A stretch of DNA of 64,000 nucleotides from Sphagnum compactum (Eukaryota; Bryophyta; Sphagnopsida; Sphagnales), in NCBI GenBank assembly GCA_965153455.1, contig OZ234496.1, positions 6,767,207-6,831,206 on the forward strand, read 5' to 3'. Both the position numbers and the translations under genes were made by a program. Positions 21,870-33,619 of the stretch are shown here, one piece after another (the stretch's first letter is position 1; every line of letters begins with the position of its first letter). The notes beneath the pieces are model-generated. The model searched no databases, was not told where the DNA came from, and saw only the letters and a program-made list of their open reading frames with translations.

Positions 21870-23470
21870 AATCCTTCAGCCAAGGCCAACATGTTAAACA
21901 TGCTAAAGTTTCACCAGAGTAATAGTATCAATTTTCTCTTTTTGGTTCATAAGAACTTTGAGAGTAGTGGCTTCAAATGTGTGTGAGGCAGCAGGCAATT
22001 GTTTTTGTGCTTCTGGCAAGGCTCAGATCTCAACTGCCCAGATTTGACTTCACTGCACTTTAGCCAGATCAACTTAAGCTTCTTACATAATTGTGAACCC
22101 ACAGCTAGCTATGTTTATTGCTGCAACATGCATGTTCACATTGGTGAACATGCAAATTTTAGGATGAAAATGTTTTGGTGGGGTCATGGGAAAATCATTG
22201 GAGCTGTACAAAACCAGGATATCCCTCTATTTGTCAAGTTTTTATGAGGTAATTTAGCTCAACTTCAGCTTTTTGTCATCAGTGTTACATTTTCCATATT
22301 TTACAACTTGTGGGCAGGTAGAGCAAAGATGAATTTGACATGTATCTAGCATAGTTTTTTGTGGTGTTGATGACTCTGTCCAACGAATGAGACTGATTTG
22401 TCATCCTCCCTCAAAACAGTCAGCAACCAGTGCAGATCATTGGTTTTATACAAGCACCTGCACGATGGTAGTTTCAACAGAAAAAGCAGATCAACATTTG
22501 TTCATCACATTTTTCAGGAGTAAAAGTGCTCCTCCTAATTGGACATGTTTGAAACTGGAAGATCAAATCTGGGATGTGTGTACTAACTTGTATTGCCATG
22601 AAGATTTTTCATTGCCAAAGACAATGGGTAATGAAAAAAAGAGACTGCAGCATCTGAGCACCAGAAGTAAAGCGTTGGGAGTTCATGTGCACCCAAATTG
22701 TAGCTCCACTTGTTTCACAGTGGAATCTTCTTATGGGTTGTTTTGTTTGCAAGTGAATCAACATCATTGTCAATAGAATGCTGGTAGAAGCTGGTGTAAC
22801 AATGCATGAGTTGAAAACCCTGACTTGCTCAAATCATGTTCTAATCGGCATTGGGTGTTTATTTATGTAGTCAAATGTCTCGGGTTCTGGATGTCTCATA
22901 ATTTGAAACATCCTGTGGAGCTGCACATAAGTTGATTTACTTATTCTACTCCAGTTTCAGAAATTCAGATCCTGAGCTTACCAACCATATACCAAGGTGG
23001 AGGTTTGCAGAAGAACCAATAGAGGAAATTGCTTGGTGGATATGTGCATGTGTGGACCCAGAGATGGACCTAGTGGGGTCTGGATGAAGTTTCCAACCGC
23101 TGCCAACACTGGGGTCAGTGGTGAGCAGCTATGGTATTTTTAGAGGGATCAGCTAATGCATGTACCAAAATTCTCAAGATAAAATACAGGAACAGTGGGG
23201 TCCTGATCAGTGTTTTTTTCTCCATGTGTTGGATGAAGCATGGTTGGCACTTCTCACTTGATGTTCATTGAAACAAGTGGCAAGCAAATGTTTTAGAGGA
23301 TCAAAGTTCCTGCAATAGGGTAACCAGGCCAGTAACTGAACATATAAGGGCTCAGAGAAGAAGGGTGATTTAGTCATCATTTTTTTCATAATTTGGTCTA
23401 AAAAAACTTTTGGCCCATCTTTGGGTGCACCCATTGCCATTGAAACTTGGCTTTTGGTAAAGTAATGACA
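21870..23470 (+). other. F-box gene 3' flank, no further gene recognised
   Basis: The sequence probably begins with the 3' UTR. A 129-codon open frame at 22,387-22,776 has no recognisable domain and is judged untranslated. The rest contains only short frames. Confidence 0.45.
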
Positions 23471-23477
23471 AAATATG

Positions 23478-23499
23478 CCCCCCCCCCCCCCCCCCCCCC
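23478..23499 (+). repeat. poly-C run (22 bp)
   Basis: Uninterrupted homopolymer of 22 C residues. Its exact length may be affected by assembly. Confidence 0.9.
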
Positions 23500-24780
23500 A
23501 AAGGAAAGGAGTCCACTAATTAGAAAGAATTCAAAACATTCCCAAGGAAACACATGTCATGCTTATTAACAAACATTTTGCATCTTGTTAATGAAAGGTC
23601 AAAATTGGAAAAGCAGACCAAATTTGAGTCCATGTGTTATTGTAAAACTAGTCATTTCAAACCAACAGATGGGATCAGTGAGTTTAAAAAGTGGGAAAAT
23701 CTATGGTCATGGGTGAACCAATGTTTCCCTAAACTTATACTCTCTAATCTTGCCACTACATGTGGCTTCGGTGTTGATGCTATTGGTAGCCGTAGCCTAG
23801 TTTGCATTTTGTTGGTGTCACCTTCATCATTTAGCTCTAAACATTTTTCATCTCTTTTATTATGTGTGCAAGTCATTGTGTCACCGTCGTCATTAAGCCC
23901 TAGACCTTTTGTGCACATTGTCAACATCGCCTTTATTGTTCAATTCCATACCTTGTGTGTGTGTGCAACTCGTCAATGCGTGGTAACATGTTGTGATTGC
24001 AAAATGACAATGTTAGACACTTGTGAACTTGCTGTGGTTGCAAGGTGACATTGGACATTTGTGAACTTGTCGATGTGGTTCTAGGATGATGTTTAACCTA
24101 TTAAGAATTTCATGAAGAAGTAAATGTTCACAGTGTTCACAAAGTTAAATATTCAGTTGCTCATGACACTCAAATGCTCACAATGCTCATGATGTTAGAT
24201 GCTCCTAATGTTCATGCATTCATGGACTTATAAAAATTCACAATGCATTTTGAAAAAGACAAAACTATTCATGAAGTTTAAAATGAACATTTCACAATGC
24301 ATTCTAGAAACAAAAATGCTCATTAAATTGTAAACGCATACTTTAGATAGAAATGGTCAAGCATTTTCAAACATGGGTATACTTGATAGACCTTGCAATT
24401 GATAATTTAAAACATATGATTTGAAGTTAGTAAGTTGCCATTGATGATAGTGACAAGATTCATTAGATTTTGAAAACATTTGAATAGTTTATCAGGATAC
24501 ATTACAACAAACATTAGTGATTTAATTAGTTAGTCATGTCATGCTATCATGTATGCTATTTATCAACCAATGTTAATGTGTTGTGAACACTCGCAGTTTA
24601 TAGTGGTGCTCTCACACAACTACCATTTCTTGTGAACAATCCCTTAAGATTTCAAATTTGATATTAGTTTCACATCAATGTTGGTTTGTCATGGACTAGA
24701 ACCATCATATACAAATGCAAATAAGAAAGTTTAAGCAAATAGCTTTTGCATGAAGTACAAAAGATGTGTTGGGCTATACT
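23500..24780. other. intergenic sequence with old short repeats
   Basis: A degenerate duplication around GTGTCACC-TCATCATTTAGC-CTA lies at about 23,815 and 23,878. GTTAGACACTTGTGAACTTG is repeated near 24,010 and 24,050. From 24,120 to 24,330 TGCTCACAATG and TTCATG motifs recur. The 164-codon frame at 23,554-24,048 crosses these and has no recognisable domain. Confidence 0.45.
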
Positions 24781-24791
24781 AAATACATACA

Positions 24792-24879
24792 GGTCACCTT
24801 GCTACACATTGAGGTTGCTACAAGAAAACTTAATGGGTCACCTTGCTACACATTGAGGTTGCTACAAGAAAACTTAATG
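24792..24879 (+). repeat. perfect 44-bp tandem duplication
   Basis: GGTCACCTTGCTACACATTG and the following 24 bases are repeated without change at 24,792-24,835 and 24,836-24,879. Perfect identity among otherwise decayed sequence suggests a recent event. Confidence 0.9.
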
Positions 24880-25820
24880 TTACCTACATTGTAACCACTC
24901 ACGTTCCCTACCTACTTGGTTTTGATACCTACCAATCTACATAGGTAGGTAGCTACATTGAGGGTAAAGCCCAAGGCCACATGCGTTATCGGAATAAAGG
25001 CCTATGTGGGGGCAGAGTCAAAAGTGAACCTGGTTTTGGTAAAGTTCATGACCAAGAATTTTACCGAGCATAAAGAACCATGTGGATTTTTATTTATTAT
25101 TTATTTTTTCTTACAGTGGACACCCATCAATTAACATGCCAAAAAAAGAAAGAAAGTGAGCATTTCAAAAAATGAAATGCATCTAGGAGCAAGCATCAAG
25201 TTTTTTGGAAACCCCTCTCATGGAGGAAAAATTCCTTGTAGTAAGGCAAGGCACCCTCCAACTACACACAAAAATCCCACCTGATGCTTTATATGGGTTG
25301 TGTGAGGTGGAAACAAGAGGGTTTACAAGTACCTTGGCAGCTTAGTGTTGGTTGTATAATGAAAATGTTATGACCACTCTTTTCATGGATTTAAAAGAGG
25401 CACTCTTAAATTCTCATTACAATTGATTAACAATTATTGGAAATATTGTAACCTAGGGTCAATTTCCACATTGACAAAATGAAAAAAATAAATAAATTCA
25501 AGAATGAATTCTTTTAAAATTTTGAAATTATATATATTTTCATCATCTACATAAATATTGTGATATGAGTAGTGAAATTATTCAGACTGTAGCTTTATGA
25601 TAATTATGATGATTTTCAACATGTCAAATTAATATTTTCACAAAATTTCATTTCATTGTTTTGAGGATTATTTAATTATGAAACTGACCTTAGGGTAAGG
25701 TAGCCTCAACACTCTCATGCTGAGGCTATTTCAAATAACTGGCGGACTCTTGTCAGGTGGGTTGCAAGAACAATTTTCCAATAACAGGGTGTTCGGTTAT
25801 AGGGTCTAGGATTTAGGGAA
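24880..25820. other. intergenic sequence, TAGGTA cluster then AT-rich DNA
   Basis: TACCTACC/GGTAGGTA motifs lie at 24,890-24,960. The rest is AT-rich with no recognised gene. The end merges into the promoter of the QRI7/GCP1 gene. Confidence 0.5.
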
Positions 25821-25823
25821 CTT

Positions 25824-25838
25824 AAACCCTAAACCCTA
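25824..25838 (+). promoter_or_regulatory. telo-box (AAACCCTAAACCCTA)
   Basis: Two plant telomere-repeat units lie about 225 bp upstream of the QRI7/GCP1 ATG. Telo-boxes of this form are common in promoters of plant translation-related and growth-related genes, which fits a tRNA-modification gene. Position and motif are seen directly; function is inferred. Confidence 0.55.
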
Positions 25839-26062
25839 GAACCACATCGTGCAATAAGTTAGCTTTCATGGTCACAAGAATGATCGTCGTCGTCGTGAGG
25901 AGGACGAGGCCGAGGGAAGAAAAAAAAGTAGAAAAACGCAAACGAAGAACGTGAAGAATGGCAGTATACAGTAGACAATCGCGGAGAAGAAGAGAAAGGG
26001 GCGAGGATCAAACGGGAGAAGAGTGATAGAAAATAGCATACAACACAGGAGGAGCGAGAGTG

Positions 26063-29000
26063 ATGACAGCGGCGATGAGGCTGCCGCTATTATTATGTGG
26101 CCACTGCTGTTGTGTAGCATTGCGGATTCTTTCCTTCAAACCCAATTGTGCAACTTTCTCCTCCTCTTGCCGCCTTCGTTCCTCGCCGCAACTTGGACGC
26201 CGTTGTTTCCTCGGGAGTGATTTGGTGCTCCCAGGGTCACGGGGACTGTCGTGGGCCGCTGTGGCCAAGGTGAAAGCGCAGGAGAGGCAGGGGGATCTGG
26301 TGCTGGGTATCGAGACCAGCTGTGACGATACCGGTGCTGCTGTGGTATTGGAAAGCTTCTCCTTTTCAACTCTCCGTCTGTGTGCGTGTGTGCATGTGTG
26401 GTGTCTTTTTCGGGGAACGCAACTTTTCTTCACAGATTTCAGAGCTGCGAAATTTAGATTAGGGTTTTGAATTCTGCACTGGAATGATGAAGGGATCATT
26501 CATTCTTATTCCGGTAATGTGTGACAGGTCTCGACAGATGGCCGAATTTTGGGTGAAGCTCTTTCATCACAGGTACTTACAGATAGGAAACTTTGTGTCT
26601 GACCCATGTCTGAAGCTTGGAATTGTCAGTAATGCACTGGTTTTTGTCCTTAGATGATGTCTACCAGATGATGCTTATTACAGAGCTTTCCAGTTAGTCT
26701 GTTATGTATGGACGAAAAGACCTAAACCCCAACCTGCCCACTAGAAAACTACAATTGCTCAAATATAAAGTGTGACGAGTATGTTTCCATTTTGCTGTGA
26801 TATGTCGGGCTTGATGACACGTGTACTGTGTACTCTGCATATGGGGATGGGTGTTATAGGCAGATCTGCTATCCCAGTGGGGTGGGGTAGTACCTAATTT
26901 GGCACAGAGTGCGCACTTCAAGGCTATTGACAGGGTGCAAATTTTCTGTCCTCTTTAACCTCCAATCTGCATTCATATCTGAGTGCAGATTTTGCTTGCT
27001 TTGCTGATCATCGGAGGAACCACTTTTAGGGTTTTCCTATATATGGTGATTGTTTATGCATAACTGTGGTTAGACTGCAACGAACTCCAGGGAAAATTCG
27101 TTATTGAGTGTTTGATTCCTGAATTGTGAGTGCATGCTCCTTCCTTCACACATTGCATTTAATTGACCTGCTACCTGTGAATAATGTTTTGACTGGGAAC
27201 TATGTCAAGATGGGCAGGTAGTAGCAGAAGCATTGGCAAATGCCCGAGTGCAGGAATCAGATCTTTCAGCTGTGGCTGTGACCATTGGCCCTGGCCTTAG
27301 CCTGTGCTTACGGGGTGAGTCTTTATCAGGGATTATGGAGCTGAACCAGTGTGAAGAATGGCCAGGGATTTACCAAACTTACTCTTAGATTGATATATTT
27401 TCCAGCAAATTTTCTGTGATAGCAATTGTGTTGTTGGTCTGGAGTTTTATTTCTCTTTCCATTTTTGTTTCCTCCTTCTAATGTGTACTGATGTGCTTAC
27501 CTGTTTGGGAGGTAGTTTTCCTAGTAAGGGTTTCATTTTCTCTCACTGATGGGTCTTTTGAGTCCCATTGTTACATTCTATGAAATGTTTTTGTCTCCCA
27601 TAGGTCATGATATTTAATCAAATGTTGCACAGTGGGGGTTAGGAAGGCCAGGGATATAGCACGAGCACATCGCTTGCCTCTGGTGCCCATCCATCACATG
27701 GAGGCACATGCACTTGTGGCCAGGTTTTCTCTCTTTTCTCAACCCTCAACCTGCAAACCCTATGGTCTTGTTTCTGGAGCTAACATGAACCCTCCGCTCA
27801 TTCCTGGTTGTGGTTTTTGTGAATGTGAAGGCTTACAGAGGAAGCAGTGAACTTCCCATTTGTGGTTCTTCTTGTTTCTGGTATGCTTCATCCTTCTCTA
27901 GTAGTTAATATCATTGACAGGAACTGAAAGTCTGTCATCAGTTAGATTATTTTCCTATACTAAACATGTGGAGTAGCTTGTGTTTATTTGGTGGTTGTCA
28001 CTTCCTCCCCATCGAGAGCTGTATGTAGATGTTGTGCAAGTAAGGTACTTTCAGAGTAACTGGTGAGAGTAAAAAAGCAGAAATTACTCTGGTTCCATAC
28101 AATGTGTGAATAAATCCAGAATTGACAGGATACATACTGTGGGGATGGCTGATAGGGGGGCACAACTTGCTGCTGTTGGCTCAGGATGTTGGACAATACC
28201 TGCAACTTGGTACAACTGTTGATGATGCTATTGGTGAGGTGATATATGTTTCAGTTCCTCATGAATTTCCGTGTATAGGGACATGAGATGTTGAAAGAAG
28301 GGGTCTTGAGAAATAAGCAAATAGTCCTGCATATTAGTAGATGTGTGAGATTTCTATGCTTGCTTTTTTTTTTAATGACTGCTGTCCATGAAAATACTTG
28401 GATAGAGACTATCCCAGTTTTCAGAAGTCTCTGGAAGTCTAAGAGAATCTGTCCAGCAACTCATCTGTTTTACCATCGGTGTCTTCTATATTGCTGATTG
28501 TTATAGGCATATGATAAGACGGCAAGGCTTCTTGGATTGAATTTAAAGCATGGAGGGGGCCCTGCCCTGGAGGAAATAGCACTTGAAGGGGATCCAAACT
28601 TTCTGAATTTGTCGGTGAGCATATGATCACAAAGTCTTGTGCTGATAAAATCATGAAATGCCCTTCTTATTTCTGTGTACTAGTGGATGAAATGCCAGAG
28701 GCAAGAGTTGCTTGCACATTATATGCAGGTGGGTTCCACTGACAAGCTTGTTGCAGTTTGAATGAGGTTACTAATGACATTTTCTATTAGCTTTGTCTTT
28801 CCATTGCTAACCAATATCATGACTGATCATTCCTGTTGGTTCCAGAAATAAAACAGAAAACATGGAGCTTTGTTTGTAATTTTTTTGCCTGAATTTTTGG
28901 GGGACTGTTATATATGCCTATCTATACTGACTGTTGGGAGCTGAGGAAGTCATTGGGAAAACATGGCAGCTAGTCACTGCTATTCAGGATGAAGGTGATG

Positions 29001-31119
29001 ATAGTGGTACTTTGTGAGTTATGCCTATATAAGGTTATGACTGCACTCAATCTTGTTGTGGTAGTTTGAGTTCTGCTGGAACCAACATAAAGCTGTTACC
29101 TTCAAAGTCCTATTGTGGAGTTTTCTCTGCAATAAGCACTATATGTGGGTGGTCTAGTTCTCAGTTTCATTGATATCAAAGCTATGTTGGATTTTGCAGG
29201 TGCCAATGCGAAGCCAGAAGAATTGCAACTTTTCATATGCTGGCCTTAAGAATCAAGTTCGATTATCCATTGAATCACAAAATATGTGAGGCATGCTACT
29301 CTTGATTTCAGTTTTGTGTCTTACTCCAGATCATAGCAGCAATCTATTTTCACAAATCTTTTAGCTCTAGAAAGTGTTTGTTGGGCTGACATGTAACTAT
29401 GTAGTCAGTTGCAAATGCTGACAATTTCACATATACAGAAGCTCAGAATACATAACATGACTACAGGCACATAGGTTAACTATTGGCTCCTTACAGAGAG
29501 CTAGTGCATGAATCAGGCATTTTGGTGTCTTATGGGACCAGATATATTTACAGAAACTTGCAACCAAGAAGCTGCTGAGTTTATGAGTGTCATAGTGTGT
29601 ATTTTTTGGCTTGAGTTTTTGTAGTACTCCTGATTTACCAATATCGGAGGCCACAACTGAGGAGCGGCAACTTCGGGCAGACATTGCAGCATCTTTTCAG
29701 GTAATTGTTTGACAAACATCATCCTCTGAGCTCTTCTAGTTTGGTGGGCCATTAAGTAATGGCAATAGGTAGGCTGTAGGCAGGCTGAGTCCATTGTGCA
29801 TTGCAAATTCAGTCATGACTTCACTGTATGGCCGATCAATTTTCCTGCTGTAATCTGATTGTAGGATGTGCAATTGTCAGTCAAAAAGGAAAGATCCAGA
29901 GTCATAAATTTGAATGTGATTGTTGTATTGATGGAGAAGACCAAAGTTTGCTGTATATCTCAACCCCAGAAACTTAGAAAAAGTTGATGAAGTAGGTTCT
30001 GTGTTTCTGTGGGTTGAGGAAGTAGATGTGTGTGTTTTACATGAAGTCTCATGTTTCAGACTTTGTCTCTGATGAGTTTGTGCAGAGAGTAGCTGTGCAA
30101 CATTTAGAGGACAGGTGCCGCAGAGCTTTGGAATGGGCACAAACTATTGATCCCTCTGTAGATTGTCTGGTGAGAAACATCCTTTGGCTTGCTTCCAGGT
30201 TGCAAATTTTGTTAAAAGTCTCTGCCATGGTTGTCAAGCTGAAGATGTGCAATTCACTCCAATTAGAGGTGCTATTTGCTAACATTTGATTGGGATTGGT
30301 TCTGAAGGTTGTCTCAGGAGGTGTTGCATCTAATAAAGTAGTACGGAGCAAGCTCAACAGTCTTGTGGAAGCAGTTGGGCTCCGCCTTGTCTGTCCTCCC
30401 CCTCGCCTTTGCACTGACAATGGTGTCTCTTTCTACCTCTTATTTTACATTGAAGGTTTTAGATTCTAATATGTTGCTTCTTTTGATGTTCTCATATGTG
30501 CTCTATTTTCTGTATACTTCTTTAACATTATGCATTGTGAGATGAGAGAATGCAGTGGTTACTGACACAGTCTCATGTGACCCAGTCAATGCCAGGATTG
30601 GAAGGTCTCATTGCATGGTCAGCCATCTTTAGCATTGTGGACTGAATGTGACCAGATTGGTGTACCAAACAGGGGTGATGGTTGCATGGGCTGGAGTGGA
30701 GCATTACAAAAGGGGCATAATAGATCCCCCACCTCCTGTTGATGAACCTGATGATGTTAGGGTATGTTGCTAAACCAGTGATTGGATTAAGGTCCTTGGT
30801 GACAAAAGCTCTTGAACAAAGGCTATCTGACACATCATTTCCGGCATCACATGAGCATACTGTGTCCTGAAGCTTCCTGCAGTTCTCATGAAACTTTGTG
30901 AGGTTCCAAATTTGAGAATGGCAGGATGTGCTTTCCCTTCTACTCACCCATCATGGTGGGTTCTGTTTGATTGGATGGGAACAGTTGGATTTAAGGCCAC
31001 GATGGCAGCTTGGGGAGATTTATGCAGAAGGTGAAAGTTTCGCATGCTCTTTGAAGAAAACTGGAGACCACCCTTCCCTCACAGCCCAAGTCAGGAATTA
31101 CATGCAGGGCAGCCACTAG
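26063..31119 (+). CDS. QRI7/GCP1: organellar tRNA N6-threonylcarbamoyladenosine synthase (Kae1/TsaD family)
   Basis: The enzyme transfers the threonylcarbamoyl group to A37 of ANN-decoding tRNAs. The 14-exon model is 26063-26344, 26528-26572, 26860-26934, 27218-27314, 27633-27723, 27831-27880, 28156-28238, 28507-28614, 29200-29285, 29625-29700, 30086-30169, 30308-30422, 30673-30761 and 30985-31119. All phases close, giving 471 residues, close to the Arabidopsis QRI7/GCP1 length. Residues 1 to about 70 are Arg/Ser/Leu-rich, like an organelle transit peptide. Motifs in order are GIETSCDDT (82-90), WGGVVPNLA, AVTIGPGLSLCLR, HHMEAH (metal ligands H188 and H192), VSGGHN, TTVDDAIGEAYDKTA, FSYAGLK, VSGGVASNK and CPPPRLCTDNG. 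The third exon is only 75 nt and the second 45 nt. The nuclear/cytosolic OSGEP paralogue is ruled out by the leader and by the C-terminal LRPRWQLGEIYAEG block. Introns are 97-584 bp. Confidence 0.93.
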
Positions 31120-31553
31120 CAATTGCTCAAGTACTATTTTTTTGTCATTGGTCTGCACAAGACTATTGAGCATGGATGGAGCCTCTGTCTAGCAAGAGTG
31201 TAAATTGTAGCCATGATTTCAAGTGTGCTTCTCAATTACATCATTGTTTCATCTGCTAGCTTGGTACCAATCGTCATGAATAGATCTCTGAAATGCCATT
31301 GTTTGCATGGGAGGAAATCATAATCTACTGGTTGAGCAGCCTTTTATAACAGATAAAATCACCCTATTCTTATACTCCAAAGTGCAGAGATGAGTGAGCT
31401 ACCATGCTGCTGCAGAAGGCCTACATTCTCCTTGAATTGTGTTTGTAAAGATTCCTCACCTCCCTGGCTAATTTTATGGTCGCAGCTGGTGGAAGGAAAC
31501 CCAATCTCTCTCCACATATGGAATATTCAGAAATTCTGAAAGTAGGTTCTTTC

Positions 31554-32562
31554 CAGTGTTGGGTGGGTATCTGCTTTGGTGGATAAGAACTGCCAGTTTA
31601 TTTTCCAGTTACTACAAACTGAACTGGAACCAGGTCTGATTTTCTGAACCAGAACTGGAATTGGATTGTATTTTGTAAGAACTGGATCTGGAATTGGGTT
31701 CCTGATACTACTTATGTCTGGAACCAGAACCCAGATACACAGTTTTGGCGAAAAAGTGACTAGAACCTGGGGTTAATTGGAGATTAACTGGCGGTTAATG
31801 TTTGGTTTCAGGTTCAGGTTAGGAAGAACCAGAGCAGAATCTTATATATAAAGTCACGTAGTCCGTCCGTCCGACGACGTTCCGGGAGCATTTTCTGTGG
31901 CGGAACCGGCCACGACGTTCTGGGAGCATTTTCTGTGGCAGAACCACCGGCTAAGCAGCTCCGTCAGTCGTCCGTCCGTCGAGGTCGTGAAACCCAGATC
32001 GGGACCCGCCTGTCCGTCCGTCTGGTCGAGGTCCTGAAACCTAATCACCCAAAAACCTGCCTGGCTCCTCTTTTCCGGGTTTTCGTGAAACCCGGCAGTT
32101 CTGTGCACGAAAACCCGGCGGTTCTGTGATTATGTGGATGAAATATTATACGTTTAGTTCCGTCCAATTAGGAGGAATGATTTGTGGATGAAATATTAAA
32201 GATTTTGTAGTTTTGTCCACTTAGAGTTTTGGATGGATTGATTATGTGGATGAAATATTTATGTATTCGTAAGTTCCGTCCAATTAGGAGTTCTGGATGG
32301 ATGATTATGCAGGTGAGTATGGGGTTCATTGGGGTCTCCTTTGGACTCCCAGTTTTTTCCCAGTGCCGTGCAGGCACGACACGGCAGCCCACTAGTAGGG
32401 TCTGATTTTCAGAATAGGGTCTGATTTCCAGAATTGGAATCATAACTTGTTTTTTTGTAGAAGTCGATGCCCAGTTCAGTTCAATACAGTTCAATTTACT
32501 TTTTAGAACTGGAACAGAAAGTTCTTTGTTAAAGTAAGAACTGCTCGGTGTTGAACTGATCA
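31554..32562 (+). mobile_element. hAT-like non-autonomous element with GC-rich core
   Basis: The left end is CAGTGTTGGGTGGGT, then ATAAGAACTGCCAG. The right end, read inverted, gives AGTTCTTACTTTAACAAAGAAC and TTCCAGTTCT, matching the family terminus at 19,325-19,418. Both arms are full of GAACTGGAA/TTCCAGTT motifs. The core, 31,855-32,120, is GC-rich with (GTCC)n runs, two GGGAGCATTTTCTGTGGC copies and AACCCGGC repeats. Next come three copies of a 50-65 bp unit with TGTGGATGAAATATT (32,131, 32,182, 32,245). No transposase is visible. The target duplication was not found, so the right boundary is approximate. Confidence 0.5.
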
Positions 32563-32564
32563 TG

Positions 32565-33230
32565 GGTCTCTTAACTGCTAAGCACTTAGTATCTCATGAG
32601 GGTTTTGAGCAGTGCAATTGGTCAGATTGTAGAAGCCCTTTAGTATAATTTGACACATCAGACAAGTAAATCAACTAGTTGTGGGTGGATTAGATTAGCA
32701 CGTGGCTCCAAACGGTCCCTCATTGTTGAAGTTATCTGTAAAGTCAGAAAAACGCACTTCTTGAAAATTAGACTGCAGCTTGAATGTCTTGACCAAATCG
32801 TGAATGCAATGTTGGGGTTCCACTGATGTCTTATGTCAACAAAAGTTGCTGTAACTGTTGGAATCTAACGGACTCGTTGTCACCTGTTGTTGAGGTGAGC
32901 TATGGTCAATTGCTGTTGTTGATAAGTCTTCTTGAACTTTTGTCAACATTCCTTCATAAATAGTAGATATCATCAGCCTGCATAAGTGCTTCTCCCTTTT
33001 TCTTTATTTTACTCCTTTGTACATTTCCCTAATCTACTGTGTGTTTCTTAATAAAGCTTTACAGGTCTTTGATAATGGTTCTCTTCCGTAGTTTGTGGTC
33101 AAACACTTGAATTTGGCATTCCAAAAAGGTTCCTGGGCTGTTCTAGCCTTTCTGTCCATTTTGTATTTCATTGGTCAAAGGTCTCATGTGATTTCCTAGA
33201 GAAACAGAGAGATGGGAAAGAAAGAAAGAG
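32565..33230. other. intergenic sequence, nothing recognised
   Basis: Short frames only; no domain, RNA gene or clear repeat. Confidence 0.5.
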
Positions 33231-33231
33231 A

Positions 33232-33615
33232 TCCCAACTTAGGAAGTCCCTAGATAGTTCCCAAGGTAGCTCCTAGGTAACCTTTAACTTAGGTTCACCC
33301 TCAGATAGTCCCTACATAGTCCCTATGTAACCCCTAGGTAGTCCTAGGTAGCCTCCTCACTAATCTGTAGGTATGCTTTAATCTAGGAAGTCACTAGCTA
33401 GTCTCATAGGTAGGCCCTAAAAAACACCTTAATTTAATCCTCAGGTAACCTTTAACTTAGGTAGGCCCCTAGGGAATCCCTTGGGTAGTATCTAATGTAG
33501 GTAGCTCTACAGGTATGCCACAGGTCATGCCATAGGTAAGTCCTAACCTAGTTAGTCCCTTATTTAGGTAGTAGCCCTCTAATCTATGGGATTGTAACCT
33601 AGGTAAACCAAAGTA
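33232..33615 (+). repeat. TAGGTAGTCCC-rich low-complexity tract
   Basis: About 30 irregular copies of a 9-12 bp word near TAGGTAGTCCCT, often with CTAGGTAACC, fill this stretch. The same word family appears in smaller patches elsewhere in the window. It has the look of a slippage-expanded cryptic satellite. Confidence 0.6.
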
Positions 33616-33619
33616 TGAT

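Noticed and set aside
22387-22776. 129-codon frame downstream of the F-box gene
   Set aside because: No recognisable domain, and it lies where the F-box 3' UTR or flank is expected.
23554-24048. 164-codon plus-strand open frame
   Set aside because: No domain, signal or splice context; it crosses old short repeats and its Ser/Val/Cys-rich composition follows the repeat sequence.
26008-26499. 163-codon minus-strand frame opposite QRI7/GCP1 exon 1
   Set aside because: It is the antisense shadow of a well-supported coding exon.
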